Shown: positions 41,318-50,735, numbered from the stretch's first letter. The stretch: 64,000 nt of DNA from Taibaiella koreensis (GCF_003545715.1 NZ_QVNU01000001.1:1-64000); one strand, 5' to 3'. Program-made: numbers and translations. Notes: a model not told the origin generated them from the letters alone.

Positions 41318-41821
41318 ATGAAAAAAGCCCTGCTCACCATTATTTTGTTCTTTGGCCTGTGCAACATAGTTTCGGCACAGCAGCAACGATGGATCAAAGA
41401 TGGCCTGTACCACATCATCACTATCGATACAGTGCCCACTCTACTAACGCCATTACCGCCGCATAGCACAGCCATATTTTTTAGTAAGTTGTTTGAAGAT
41501 TACAATGGTGACGAATATAACAGGATCATTATCGACACCAGTGAATTTGTTCCCTTAATACTGGAACACGCGCCCACAGCCGAACAGCAGACCGAACATA
41601 AAAAGAAATTGCTGCTGTCGTTGACGCCGGAAGCCTCCCAACTATTAAAAGCCTTCACCGCAAAGCACGTTATGCAAAAGGTGGCTTTGGTGGTGGATGG
41701 GGAAGCGCTGACCCAGCACAAGATACGAGAAGCCATTACCAGTGGTCAATTGCAGATTACAAGATGTAATGATAATGCCTGCGAGCGCCTGCTCATAAAG
41801 CTAAGGGATAATGTAAAATAA
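41318..41821 (+). CDS. Secreted orphan protein resembling the SecD P1-head subdomain
   Basis: 167 residues. The signal peptide MKKALLTIILFFGLCNIVSA is followed by an N-terminal part (IKDGLYHIITIDT...) with no known match. Residues about 100-165 (LSLTPEASQLLKAFTAKHV, KVALVVDGEALTQHKIREAI, TSGQLQIT) follow the pattern of the SecDF P1-head subdomain: FTPEGA..., AIVLDGKVISAPVI, ITGGQVQI. The membrane segments and the rest of SecD are missing. It is expected in the periplasm. Whether it contacts the Sec machinery is pure inference. It stands alone, 124 bases after the BtrH-like gene. Confidence 0.65.
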   Translation: MKKALLTIILFFGLCNIVSAQQQRWIKDGLYHIITIDTVPTLLTPLPPHSTAIFFSKLFEDYNGDEYNRIIIDTSEFVPLILEHAPTAEQQTEHKKKLLLSLTPEASQLLKAFTAKHVMQKVALVVDGEALTQHKIREAITSGQLQITRCNDNACERLLIKLRDNVK

Positions 41822-42033
41822 TGCTTGCAGGGTTTTCGACGATTGCATGAAATGTATGAGCACTTAACAATCATTGTGCAGGCAGTCGAAACAAGCAATG
41901 GCCATAAACATAACATGGTCATGCAGAATGCTGCATAGCAAGCGAAACATCTGTGATCGTGTATGATGCTCCATCAGCGAGTTCAACGACCATCGGCGTA
42001 AAGCCGCGGGCAATATCAAACTCAAAAAGGCAG

Positions 42034-42067
42034 ACAAAAAAAGCGGCTCATGTAAACACGAGCCGCT
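42034..42067 (-). terminator. Terminator of alaS
   Basis: On minus AGCGGCTC / GAGCCGCT with a 10-base loop is followed by TTTTTTTG, 24 bases after the alaS stop codon. Confidence 0.92.
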
Positions 42068-42090
42068 GAACTGTTGATATAGAAATTGGA

Positions 42091-44733
42091 TTATTGCAGC
42101 AAAGCTTTCACCTGTGCGATCACTTCACGTAGCTGGCCGGCATCCTGTCCGCCCGCTGTTGCCAGGGTCTTCTGTCCGCCGCCGCCGCCTTTGATCAGGG
42201 GTGCTATAGTACCTTTTATGATCTTGTCGGCGTCCAATGTGGTCGCGTTCGTTACCGTTTCGCTGATACCGACCGCTACTTGTGGCTTACCGCCGATATT
42301 GGCGCACAGTACGACCACGTGATCGCGGAGATGGTTTTTAAAATCGAAGCAAAGCTTTTTCAGGGCATCGGCATTACTCACCTCAACAATATCGCCAATG
42401 AAGTTAATTGCAAACTCCTGCCCGGCTTCCGTACGGATGGTAATCATCTCATCTTTTTGCATCAGCTCGTTACGGATGCCGACCAGCTGGCGGGCCTCCA
42501 GGCTTTCGATACGCTTTTCCAGCGCAGCCTTATCATCGATCAGCTTTTCTATTGCCTTGAGCGGATCTTTTGCTTTCAACAGCTCTGTGATCTGCTTGCT
42601 CTGTGCAACCTTATCGGCAAAGTAACGTATGGCCGCCGGCCCGGTAAGCGCTTCTATACGGCGTACACCGGCAGCTACGGCGCTCTCGGCCGTGATGGAG
42701 AACACGCCTATCATACCGGTATGGCCTACATGCGTACCGCCGCAGAGCTCGATGCTGTACTCCGGATCGATGATCACCGTACGCACCACATCGCCGTATT
42801 TCTCGCCAAACAAGGCCATAGCGCCCATGGCGATCGCCTCTTCCTTCGGCATTTCCTTAATCACCACTGGTATATTGGCCCTGATCTTAGCGTTCACGAT
42901 CTCTTCCACCCTGCGAATCTCTTCCTCTGTCATTTTGGAAAAATGTGAAAAGTCGAAACGCAATACTTCGCCCGATACCAGCGATCCTTTCTGTGCCACA
43001 TGGCTGCCCAATACCTCCCGCAGCGCGGCATGCATCAGGTGCGTGGCGGTATGGTTGTAGCTGGTAAGCATACGGGTTTCCCAATCCACCTTGGCCCAAA
43101 CGGGCTGCTCCGGCTGAGCAGGCAGCTTATCGGTAAAGTGGATGATAAGGTTATTCTCTTTCTTCGTGTCGGTCACGTAGATCTCTTCTTCGCCAAACAG
43201 CAATACGCCGGTATCGCCTACCTGGCCGCCGCTTTCAGCATAGAAGGGAGTCGTTTCCAATACCAGCTGGTATTGCTCTTTACCTTTTGCCTTTACTTTA
43301 CGGTAGCGCGCCAGGCGGGTTTCCACGTTGAGGTCATCGTAGCCTACGAAGGTAGATTTGGGCGTATCGTTCACCGTTACCCAATCACCGGCATCGATAA
43401 CAGTGGCGGCGGTAGAAGTATCCTTCTGCACCTTCATGAATTTTTCAAAACCCGGCTCATCTACCTGCAGCCCTTTCTCTGAAGCGATCAGGCGGGTAAG
43501 GTCGATGGGGAAGCCATAAGTATCATACAGCTTAAAGGCCTCTTCTCCATCGATCGTCCCATTTTGCGCATTGGCGATAGCCTCGTCTATACGCTTCAAC
43601 CCTTTATCCAGGGTACGCAGGAACGACTCTTCTTCTTCCCTGATCACGCGGACCACAAAGTCTTTCTGCAGATGCAGCTCGGGGAACACCTGCTCAAACT
43701 GTTCGGCGATCAGTGGCAGCAATTGGTGTAGCAGCGGTGTTTTGTACTCGAGGTAAGAATAATAGTAACGCACGGCGCGACGCAGGATGCGGCGGATCAC
43801 ATAGCCGGCGCCTGTATTGGACGGCAGCTGACCATCGGCAATAGTAAAAGCAATGGCCCTGATATGATCGGCCAGCACCCTGAAGGCTATAGCCTGTCTG
43901 CTATCGCTGTAATCGTATTGCTTACCGGTGATCTGCTCTGTAAGCTTGATCGTACTGGAGAAAACATCGGTATCGTAATTGGAATTTTTACCCTGCAGCA
44001 CCCGCACCAGGCGCTCAAAGCCCATGCCGGTATCCACGTGAGTAGCAGGTAGCGGCTGCAGGCTGCCATCTTTCAGGCGATTGAACTGCATGAATACATT
44101 GTTCCATATTTCGATCACCTGCGGATGATCGGCATTTACCAGGCCGGCGCCGGCAACGGCGGCCCTTTCTTCGTCACTGCGACAGTCCACGTGGATCTCG
44201 CTGCAGGGACCGCAGGGACCGGTATCGCCCATTTCCCAGAAGTTGTCTTTCTTATTGCCTTTCAGGATACGCTCTTCGGGGATCCACTTTTTCCATTCGT
44301 CGTAGGCTTCCTGGTCAAAAGGCAGGTTCTCTTTGGTATCGCCTTCAAATACGGTAACATACAGACGGCTTTTATCCATACCAAACACATCGGCGAGCAA
44401 TTCCCAGCTCCAGGCGATCGCTTCTTTCTTGAAATAATCGCCGAAGCTCCAGTTACCCAGCATTTCAAACATGGTATGGTGGTAGGTATCCACACCCACT
44501 TCTTCCAGGTCGTTATGTTTGCCGCTTACCCGCAGACATTTTTGTGTATCCGCTACCCGTTTGGATTCGGGTGTTTTATTCCCCAGGAAATAATCCTTGA
44601 ACTGGTTCATGCCGGCATTGGTGAACAGCAGGGTAGGGTCGTTCTTCACCACGATGGGCGCCGAAGCGACGATTGTATGTCCTTTAGAACGGAAAAAATT
44701 CAAAAATTGCTGACGGATATCAGAAGCAGTCAT
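42091..44733 (-). CDS. alaS: Alanyl-tRNA synthetase
   Basis: 880 residues from MTASDIRQQFLNFF; an upstream Met adds 24 residues outside the family start. The class II core has FFRSKGH, VVKNDPTLLFTNAGMNQFKDYFLG and GMGFERLVRVLQGKNSNYDTDVF. The editing domain has HTATHLMHAAL and C-x3-H as CGGTHVGHTG (zinc site), and the C-Ala domain holds the Gly-rich GGGGGQ at the end. It charges tRNA-Ala and edits Ser/Gly mischarges. Single gene with its own terminator. Confidence 0.97.
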   Translation of the reverse strand: MTASDIRQQFLNFFRSKGHTIVASAPIVVKNDPTLLFTNAGMNQFKDYFLGNKTPESKRVADTQKCLRVSGKHNDLEEVGVDTYHHTMFEMLGNWSFGDYFKKEAIAWSWELLADVFGMDKSRLYVTVFEGDTKENLPFDQEAYDEWKKWIPEERILKGNKKDNFWEMGDTGPCGPCSEIHVDCRSDEERAAVAGAGLVNADHPQVIEIWNNVFMQFNRLKDGSLQPLPATHVDTGMGFERLVRVLQGKNSNYDTDVFSSTIKLTEQITGKQYDYSDSRQAIAFRVLADHIRAIAFTIADGQLPSNTGAGYVIRRILRRAVRYYYSYLEYKTPLLHQLLPLIAEQFEQVFPELHLQKDFVVRVIREEEESFLRTLDKGLKRIDEAIANAQNGTIDGEEAFKLYDTYGFPIDLTRLIASEKGLQVDEPGFEKFMKVQKDTSTAATVIDAGDWVTVNDTPKSTFVGYDDLNVETRLARYRKVKAKGKEQYQLVLETTPFYAESGGQVGDTGVLLFGEEEIYVTDTKKENNLIIHFTDKLPAQPEQPVWAKVDWETRMLTSYNHTATHLMHAALREVLGSHVAQKGSLVSGEVLRFDFSHFSKMTEEEIRRVEEIVNAKIRANIPVVIKEMPKEEAIAMGAMALFGEKYGDVVRTVIIDPEYSIELCGGTHVGHTGMIGVFSITAESAVAAGVRRIEALTGPAAIRYFADKVAQSKQITELLKAKDPLKAIEKLIDDKAALEKRIESLEARQLVGIRNELMQKDEMITIRTEAGQEFAINFIGDIVEVSNADALKKLCFDFKNHLRDHVVVLCANIGGKPQVAVGISETVTNATTLDADKIIKGTIAPLIKGGGGGQKTLATAGGQDAGQLREVIAQVKALLQ

Positions 44734-44856
44734 TGTAATTCGTATTGAGCGGGCACGAAGACCCTTTATTATGAAAAGAGTGCAAATATCCATATTCCTT
44801 ACCAATATTCACAAAGCGGGAATATGGTGACAGATTTTTTTTGCAGATTTAGCCCT

Positions 44857-44864
44857 TACATTTG
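44857..44864 (+). promoter_or_regulatory. -7 element TACATTTG before the DUF4271 gene
   Basis: It matches TAnnTTTG. The G lies five bases before an in-frame GTG (44869) and 23 bases before the ATG used here. Confidence 0.6.
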
Positions 44865-44886
44865 CAGCGTGATCACTACGGGGTAC

Positions 44887-45750
44887 ATGCGGTATTTCTA
44901 TTGCCTTTTATTGTTGTTGTGCTTTTGTGTGCCTGCACCACAGGCCGGCGCCCGTATGCTGTATGGCTATAACATTCCGGAACAGGCGCTGGAGAGCCGT
45001 ACCATCGAACGGGTGAAGCAGGACATGGCACGGCATCCGCTGCTGAAGCCCAAGGAAAGGATTGATGCCCGCATCAAGCTCCGTCCGTTCCGGGACCGTT
45101 CGTCCGACTTCCTGATGATACTGACGCTCATTGCGTTCATCGGCATCTTCAGACTGGCCAACCCTTCCTATTTGCGCAACTTGTTCCGGGCCTTCCGCAA
45201 TCCTACCCTCAGCACACGGCAGCTTAAAGAGCAATTGCGACAAGACAGCGCCGCCAGTCTTACCATGGACCTTATTTTTTGTGTTTCTATGGGTCTGTAC
45301 CTTTATTTTACGCTCAACCACATTCATAACAAAAACATCATTCTGGAATACCCGGTAATCGTCATCTTGCTGGGTTTCATTCTTTTATTCGTAGTTATCT
45401 ATGTGGTCCGGTTCCTCTTCCTCAAATTCACCGGCTGGGTGTTCAATATTTCGGAGATCACAGACAATTATACGTTCAATGTTTTTTTGATCAATAAGAT
45501 ACTAGGCCTGGCGCTGATCCCGTTTACTATTATATTGGCATTCGGACAGGGGCAATGGGTCCAGGCCAGCCTCTTCCTCTCATTTCTGGTGATCGCAATA
45601 CTGTTCCTCAACCGTTATTTGCGATCCGGCGTCGTATTCGGATATTTTATAAAATTTAGCAAATTCCATTTTTTTATGTACCTTTGCGCCTCCGAATTAT
45701 TGCCTCTCGCGGTGCTCATGAAATTAGTGAACCAATGGCTGATTTCGTAG
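44887..45750 (+). CDS. DUF4271 multi-pass membrane protein
   Basis: 287 residues from ATG 44887; GTG at 44869 is an alternative that would make a leaderless transcript. A signal peptide (MRYFYCLLLLLCFCVPAPQAGA) precedes a short periplasmic part and about seven membrane segments. The motifs FRDRSSDFLMILTLI, ENYTFNVFLINK-like DNYTFNVFLINKILGLALIPF and KFSKFHFFMYLCASELLPLAVLMK are diagnostic of DUF4271, a Bacteroidota-specific family usually found directly before hemD, as here. Function unknown. Confidence 0.85.
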   Translation: MRYFYCLLLLLCFCVPAPQAGARMLYGYNIPEQALESRTIERVKQDMARHPLLKPKERIDARIKLRPFRDRSSDFLMILTLIAFIGIFRLANPSYLRNLFRAFRNPTLSTRQLKEQLRQDSAASLTMDLIFCVSMGLYLYFTLNHIHNKNIILEYPVIVILLGFILLFVVIYVVRFLFLKFTGWVFNISEITDNYTFNVFLINKILGLALIPFTIILAFGQGQWVQASLFLSFLVIAILFLNRYLRSGVVFGYFIKFSKFHFFMYLCASELLPLAVLMKLVNQWLIS

Positions 45751-45772
45751 GCACTGTTCCGGGCAGAGGAGC

Positions 45773-45802
45773 TTGACAATATTTTTTTGAATATTTCCTT
45801 TG
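45773..45802 (+). promoter_or_regulatory. Candidate promoter of hemD
   Basis: TTG (45773-45775), 19 bases, then TTCCTTTG (45795-45802), one base off the -7 consensus but with exact spacing. Transcription would start near 45807, just ahead of the ATG at 45811. A second box, TACCTTTG, lies inside the 3' end of the DUF4271 gene near 45678. Confidence 0.55.
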
Positions 45803-45810
45803 CAAAAACA

Positions 45811-46608
45811 ATGGCTAAAGCAGCAAAATCATCGTCGCAGATCATAGAAAGGAAGAGGATTGAGCATATTCTGATTACCCAGCCCAAACCGGAAAGCGAC
45901 AAATCCCCCTATTTTGATCTGGCCAAAAAGTACAATGTGCAATTGGAATTTTTCCCTTTCATTCGCGTAGAGGGATTGAATGCCAAGGAATTCAGGAAGC
46001 AGAAATTGGATCTTGCCGATTTTACAGCTGTAATCCTCGTAAGCCGTAATGCCGTGGACCATTTCTTCCGTATCTGCGAAGAAATGAAATTTAAAGTCTC
46101 CCAGGACATGAAGTACTTTTGTGTAACGGAAGCCGTAGCGCTTTACCTGCAAAAGTTCATCCTGTACCGCAAAAGAAAAGTTTTCTTTTCTCCCGATGGC
46201 ACATCCGAAGGTCTTATGGACGTACTGAGCAAGTATAAGGACCGTGAACGTTTCATGCTGCCGGTATCGGAAAACACCAAGAACGACCTCTCTCCCCTGT
46301 TGATCAATAAAGCATTCAACTTTGCCGAAGCCGTGCTGTACCGCACCGTGAGCAATGAAGTGGACACTGTGCTGAAAAAAGGCTATGATGTGATCGTGTT
46401 CTTCAGCCCATTCAGCGTGGATACTTTATTTCAGAGTGATCCCAAATACAAGCAGAATGGTACGCTTATCGGCGCCTTTGGCAATACCACTTCCAAAGCA
46501 GTAGAAGATGCCGGGCTCAAGCTTACCATTAAAGCGCCGGCGCCCAACACACCGTCGATGGTGGCAGCGCTGGAGCAATTCCTGGGTGAGACCAACAAAG
46601 CTAAATAA
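45811..46608 (+). CDS. hemD: Uroporphyrinogen-III synthase
   Basis: 265 residues from MAKAAKSS (a TTG at 45787 is in frame but upstream of the likely start). HemD proteins are poorly conserved; support comes from the two-lobed fold pattern: HILITQPKPESDKSPYFDLAKKYNVQLEFFPFIRVEG, TAVILVSRNAVDHFF, YFCVTEAVALYLQKF, LMDVLSKYKDRERFMLPVSEN, DVIVFFSPFSVDTLF and GAFGNTTSKAVEDAGLKLTIKAPAPNTPSMVAALEQFL. It closes hydroxymethylbilane to uroporphyrinogen III in heme synthesis. It follows DUF4271 as in most Bacteroidota and has a terminator after it. Confidence 0.9.
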   Translation: MAKAAKSSSQIIERKRIEHILITQPKPESDKSPYFDLAKKYNVQLEFFPFIRVEGLNAKEFRKQKLDLADFTAVILVSRNAVDHFFRICEEMKFKVSQDMKYFCVTEAVALYLQKFILYRKRKVFFSPDGTSEGLMDVLSKYKDRERFMLPVSENTKNDLSPLLINKAFNFAEAVLYRTVSNEVDTVLKKGYDVIVFFSPFSVDTLFQSDPKYKQNGTLIGAFGNTTSKAVEDAGLKLTIKAPAPNTPSMVAALEQFLGETNKAK

Positions 46609-46636
46609 AATCATAGGCGCAGCTATGATCGTGATA

Positions 46637-46672
46637 CAAAGGGCCGTAATGAAATATTACAGCCCTTTATTT
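46637..46672 (+). terminator. Terminator of hemD
   Basis: ACAAAGGGC...GTAAT pairs with ATTAC...GCCCTTT around a small loop with one bulge, then ATTTTTG and TTTTTT. Confidence 0.85.
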
Positions 46673-46749
46673 TTGTTTTTTTAGAGATACCAATGCCCGT
46701 GAATCGGTATCTTGCAGGCCAAAGCCCGGTACCGTTTCCAACCTGATTC

Positions 46750-47535
46750 ATGACACTTGCTTATGCCGTTTGCTCCGTTTCTGTGATGCCCCTGCGGGCA
46801 GAGCCCAGTCATCGGGCCGAGCAGGTATCGCAACTACTTTTTGGAGAAAGAATGGAAGTGCTGGCCGAAGAAAAGAACGGTTGGCTGCAGGTGCGCTGCG
46901 AATGGGACGATTATGAAGGCTGGGTAAAAAAGGGGCAGGTGGCGATCATTACCTACAAGGAATACCGCAAGCCGCTCCATTACTACAATACCGGCATCAC
47001 CGATCTGGTGCAGGTGGAGCACGGGCACTTCCTCCTGAGCCCCGGCAGCAGTCTTTTCCTGATGAAGCGGCGCGACATCAAGTGGGGCGCCAAAGAATAC
47101 AGCTTCAAAGGCCGTAAGGTAGCACTCAAACAAATAGAGGCCTCCGCCGAAGGGCTGAGGGCCTACAGCAAGCTGTTTGCAGGCAGCCCTTACCAATGGG
47201 GTGGCCGGTCGCTGATGGGCCTCGATTGTTCAGGGTTCACACAGGTCGTTTACAAGTTGCTGAACACCCGTATCCCCCGCGATGCTTCCCAACAGGCACT
47301 CATAGGCGAAACCGTCGATTTCCTCCAGGAGGTCCGCTGCGGCGACCTGGCCTTTTTCGATAACGAAGAAGGTCGCATCAACCATGTGGGCATATTGCTT
47401 AACGATCATACGATCATTCATGCGACGGAGACCAGTGGCTGCGTGGTGACTGACCCCATCGACAATGGCGGCATCATCAGTAAGCAATTACGGATGCGTA
47501 CCCATAAGCTACGCCTGATCAAGCGTGTTTTTTAA
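46750..47535 (+). CDS. NlpC/P60 (C40) peptidase with SH3 domains
   Basis: 261 residues. Two bacterial SH3-like units are followed by the C40 domain. SH3 unit 1 covers about 5-75 (VMPLRAEPSHRAEQVSQLLFGE, GWLQVR, EGWVKKG). In the C40 domain the catalytic Cys is in GLDCSGFTQ (near 158) and the His in INHVGILL (near 210), with the third residue in HATE. YkfC-type gamma-D-glutamyl-L-diamino acid endopeptidases have this layout and cut peptidoglycan stem peptides. No clear signal peptide is seen, as in other Bacteroidota members that recycle cell wall peptides in the cytoplasm. A good candidate for muropeptide recycling. Confidence 0.9.
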   Translation: MTLAYAVCSVSVMPLRAEPSHRAEQVSQLLFGERMEVLAEEKNGWLQVRCEWDDYEGWVKKGQVAIITYKEYRKPLHYYNTGITDLVQVEHGHFLLSPGSSLFLMKRRDIKWGAKEYSFKGRKVALKQIEASAEGLRAYSKLFAGSPYQWGGRSLMGLDCSGFTQVVYKLLNTRIPRDASQQALIGETVDFLQEVRCGDLAFFDNEEGRINHVGILLNDHTIIHATETSGCVVTDPIDNGGIISKQLRMRTHKLRLIKRVF

Positions 47536-47660
47536 GGGAACCAGGAATGGGATTCAAGAACCAGGATGTAAAGAGTCAGGAATCAGGAGGCAAGATTTAA
47601 GAACCGGGGCCGGATTCCGAAGCCAGGATGATAAGAAGCAAGATTCAAGAACCAGAGAGC
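47535..47660. repeat. Degenerate AG-rich repeat tract (copy 2)
   Basis: Imperfect units such as GATTCAAGAACCAGGA, GTCAGGAATCAGGAGGCAAGAT and AGCAAGATTCAAGAACCAGA, in the same style as 34245-34302. It lies between the peptidase and the acyltransferase; the short frame through it is not protein-like. Confidence 0.6.
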
Positions 47661-47793
47661 GGGTGATCCGCACGGAGGTAGGTGATCCTTTCCCGAAAAT
47701 TAAACCCGGCGCTTGAATTTTGATTTCGGATATTTACCGTCACCGCGGTTCTTTTTAGCCTGAGCCACGGGCTTTATCTTTTATCGATATATT

Positions 47794-48837
47794 TTGCAAC
47801 CGACCACCAGCCATAACAATAACTTCGATTTCCTGCGCCTGTTGTTTGCCTCTTTCGTTGTGCTCACGCATTCCTATGCCTTGCTCGGCCATATCGAAGG
47901 CGATCCCTTGTATCCGCTTTCAGGCAGGGTACTTTCGGAGATCGGGGTCTGTGGCTTTTTCATTATCAGCGGATACCTTATCCACCAGAGTCTGGACCGC
48001 AGCACTACGCTGGTATCTTTTGCCCGCAAGCGGCTGCTGCGCATCTTTCCCGGTCTGCTGGCAGCAATACTCTTTACGACACTTATCCTGGGGCCGCTTG
48101 TCAGTACCCTGTCACCCATGGCCTATTTTGGCGATAAGAATACCTGGCTGTACGCACTGAATAACAGCTTACTGATTCCCCGGCACCAAACCCTTCCCGG
48201 CGTTTTCGGCCATAATGTGGAAACGGCCGTCAACGGCTCCTTGTGGACCTTGCGGTACGAGATCCTTTGCTACGGCTTGCTTGCGCTGCTGTTCGGCGTC
48301 TCGCGACCAGCAAAGAAGCAAATCCTTCCTGTTGTTTTTCTGGTGCTATTTTGCGGTTATGGCCTGCTGCACTATCGCCTGGTGCCCCTTCCCGCCGGTC
48401 TGTTTAAGTTCCTGTTCTATGTAACTAACCTGGGCAGCTATTTTACAGCCGGCGCCCTGCTTTCTTTATTTCCCGGGTTCCTGCAGCGGCACAAAGGGCG
48501 GCTTTTACTGTTCAGCAGCCTGTTGTTCGCGCTTACCCTGCTCATTCGCCAGGACGGATTGGAAATGATCGCCCTGCCTGCTTTTGCGGTCATGGTCATT
48601 ACCTTCGGATTGTATCAAATGCCTGCACTGGCATTCAGCCGGTTTACCGGCGATATTTCTTACGGCACTTATATTTACGCCTACCCGCTGCAGCAGGCTT
48701 TAATTGTATGGTTGCAGCCGCAGCAACCGGAGGTATTGCTATTGGTCTCGTTGCCTGTGGGTTGGCTGGCCGGGCTGCTATCCTGGCGCCTGGTGGAAAA
48801 ACGCTTCCTGAAACGCCAGGCTCCTGCTCGCCGGTAA
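47794..48837 (+). CDS. Acyltransferase 3 family membrane protein
   Basis: 347 residues with about ten membrane segments. The start motif NNNFDFLRLLFASFVVLTHSY contains the R and catalytic His conserved in this family; GVCGFFIISGYLI follows, as does the SLWTLRYEI segment. Members acetylate or acylate sugars of O-antigen, exopolysaccharide or peptidoglycan in the inner membrane. The start is a TTG codon; no ATG lies near the conserved N-terminus, so TTG at 47794 is chosen. It is 91 bases upstream of the ABC exporter on the same strand. Confidence 0.88.
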   Translation: MQPTTSHNNNFDFLRLLFASFVVLTHSYALLGHIEGDPLYPLSGRVLSEIGVCGFFIISGYLIHQSLDRSTTLVSFARKRLLRIFPGLLAAILFTTLILGPLVSTLSPMAYFGDKNTWLYALNNSLLIPRHQTLPGVFGHNVETAVNGSLWTLRYEILCYGLLALLFGVSRPAKKQILPVVFLVLFCGYGLLHYRLVPLPAGLFKFLFYVTNLGSYFTAGALLSLFPGFLQRHKGRLLLFSSLLFALTLLIRQDGLEMIALPAFAVMVITFGLYQMPALAFSRFTGDISYGTYIYAYPLQQALIVWLQPQQPEVLLLVSLPVGWLAGLLSWRLVEKRFLKRQAPARR

Positions 48838-48843
48838 TTGTAC

Positions 48844-48851
48844 TACCTTTG
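48844..48851 (+). promoter_or_regulatory. -7 element TACCTTTG before the ABC exporter
   Basis: Perfect -7 match just after the acyltransferase stop codon; transcription start near 48856 with a 73-base leader. No -33 TTG at the standard spacing. Confidence 0.6.
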
Positions 48852-48928
48852 TCATAATAAAACAAGCATTTCTCCGATAAAGAATTGTACCGACGGATAT
48901 CGGCACTTCTCTTAGCGGAACAACCAAC

Positions 48929-50734
48929 ATGAAAAACATTCCTAAACTGCTCAGGTACCTCAATCCCTATAAGAGCAAGATCTTTTTATATTTTTTTACC
49001 AGCCTGCTTTCCGTAATATTTGCCCTGTTTTCTTTTGGCATGCTGGTGCCGGTACTGCAGGTGCTCTTCAACGGAACGCAGCCGGGCAGCAGCGTTAGCG
49101 GCACCAGCCTGGTAGGCAAGGTCACCTATTATATTAACGAGATCGCCCGGGAACACGACAAGCTTACCGCGCTTACATACGCTGTATTGCTGCTGATCGT
49201 AACCACCATACTCAAGAACTTCTTTATCTATTGCTCCCAGCTGATCCTGAATCCGCTGCGCAATACGGTGATGCGACAGCTACGCGACGATCTTTATGCC
49301 AAAACGCTGGCCCTGCCTATCGGCTTCTTTACCGAAGAACGTAAGGGCGACCTGATATCGCGCATGACCAATGATGTGAACGAGGTTGAGGTATCGGTGA
49401 TGAGCGTGATCGAGACCATTATCCGGGAACCGCTCACGATCCTGATCACGCTCGTAGCTATGGTGGTCATCAGCCCTGTACTCACCCTTTCCCTGCTGCT
49501 TTTCCTGCCGCTGGCCGGTTTCGTGATCGGCAAAGTAGGCAAGTCGTTGAAAAGACCTTCAAATGAAGCACAGGAGCAACTGGGCGAGATGCTGGCCAAT
49601 GTGGATGAAACGCTTTCGGGAATGCGTGTGATCAAAGCCTTCAACGCCGAAAGGCAGCAGCAGCTCCGGTTCCGGCAGATCAACAATACCCTGCTGCGCA
49701 TCCGCAATAAGATCTCGGCCCGCCGCGATGCCGGATCGCCTATGTCGGAAACCCTGGGCATTATTGTGGTATCGGCTATTCTGTGGTACGGTGGCTACCT
49801 GATCTTTTCAGGTAAAACAACACTTACCGGGCCGTTCTTTATTCTTTTCCTGACCTTGTTTTACCAGATCATTAATCCGCTCAAGGCATTGTCTACCGCT
49901 TTCTATAATATGCAGAAAGGCGCTGCCGCGTTAGACCGTATCCAGGAGCTGATGAGCGTAGAGAACACCATTACGGAAATGCCTGATGCTCGGTCTGTCA
50001 AAGCTTTTAACAGCAGCATCGAATTCCGGAATGTAGGTTTTTCCTATGGTACCAAACAGATACTGCATAACGTTAACCTGACCATAGAGAAGGGTAAGAC
50101 CGTGGCCCTGGTAGGCGCCTCCGGCGCAGGCAAAAGTACCTTTGCCGACCTGATACCCCGCTTTCACGATGTAAGTTCAGGCGCCATCCTGCTCGACGGG
50201 GTGGACCTGCGGGAATACAAAATATACGACCTGCGCCGGCTGATCGGTATGGTATCGCAGGATCCGATCCTTTTCAACGATACGATCGCCAATAACATTA
50301 CGCTGGGTACCGGCGGCGCTACGCAGGAACAGATCGAGGAAGCTGCACGCGTGGCCAACGCCCACGATTTTATCGGGAAAAAGAAAGACGGCTACCAGAC
50401 GGTAGCCGGCGACAGGGGCTCCCGGCTCAGCGGTGGGGAACGCCAGCGCGTTACCATCGCACGCGCCGTGCTTAAGAACCCACCCATTCTCATCCTAGAC
50501 GAGGCGACCTCTTCGCTGGATACCGAGTCGGAGCGGATTGTGCAGGATGCGATCAATCAGTTGATGCAAAACCGCACCTGTATCGTGATAGCCCACCGGC
50601 TGTCTACCGTGCAGCACGCCGATGAGATCGTTGTGCTCAACCAGGGTGAGATCGTAGAGCGGGGCACGCATCAGCAGCTGATGGCGATCGACGGCACGTA
50701 TAAAAAGCTGGTTACGCTACAGCAGCTGAAATAA
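48929..50734 (+). CDS. MsbA-like ABC exporter (fused permease and ATPase)
   Basis: 601 residues. Six membrane segments (about 20-310) with coupling segments FTEERKGDLISRMTNDVNEVE, then the nucleotide-binding domain: Walker A GASGAGKST (near 397), Q-loop MVSQDPILF, signature LSGGERQR (near 500), Walker B LILDEATSSLD and the switch His in IVIAHRLS. The half-transporter works as a homodimer flipping lipid A core or another lipid in Gram-negatives; substrate cannot be read from sequence. It has its own promoter and converges on the sugar dehydrogenase gene with a 1-base gap. Confidence 0.92.
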   Translation: MKNIPKLLRYLNPYKSKIFLYFFTSLLSVIFALFSFGMLVPVLQVLFNGTQPGSSVSGTSLVGKVTYYINEIAREHDKLTALTYAVLLLIVTTILKNFFIYCSQLILNPLRNTVMRQLRDDLYAKTLALPIGFFTEERKGDLISRMTNDVNEVEVSVMSVIETIIREPLTILITLVAMVVISPVLTLSLLLFLPLAGFVIGKVGKSLKRPSNEAQEQLGEMLANVDETLSGMRVIKAFNAERQQQLRFRQINNTLLRIRNKISARRDAGSPMSETLGIIVVSAILWYGGYLIFSGKTTLTGPFFILFLTLFYQIINPLKALSTAFYNMQKGAAALDRIQELMSVENTITEMPDARSVKAFNSSIEFRNVGFSYGTKQILHNVNLTIEKGKTVALVGASGAGKSTFADLIPRFHDVSSGAILLDGVDLREYKIYDLRRLIGMVSQDPILFNDTIANNITLGTGGATQEQIEEAARVANAHDFIGKKKDGYQTVAGDRGSRLSGGERQRVTIARAVLKNPPILILDEATSSLDTESERIVQDAINQLMQNRTCIVIAHRLSTVQHADEIVVLNQGEIVERGTHQQLMAIDGTYKKLVTLQQLK

Positions 50735-50735
50735 G

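Noticed and set aside
47525-47716. 63-codon frame in the AG-rich tract
   Set aside because: The translated words follow the DNA repeat (RTG/RTR-type), with no start context; treated as a repeat tract.
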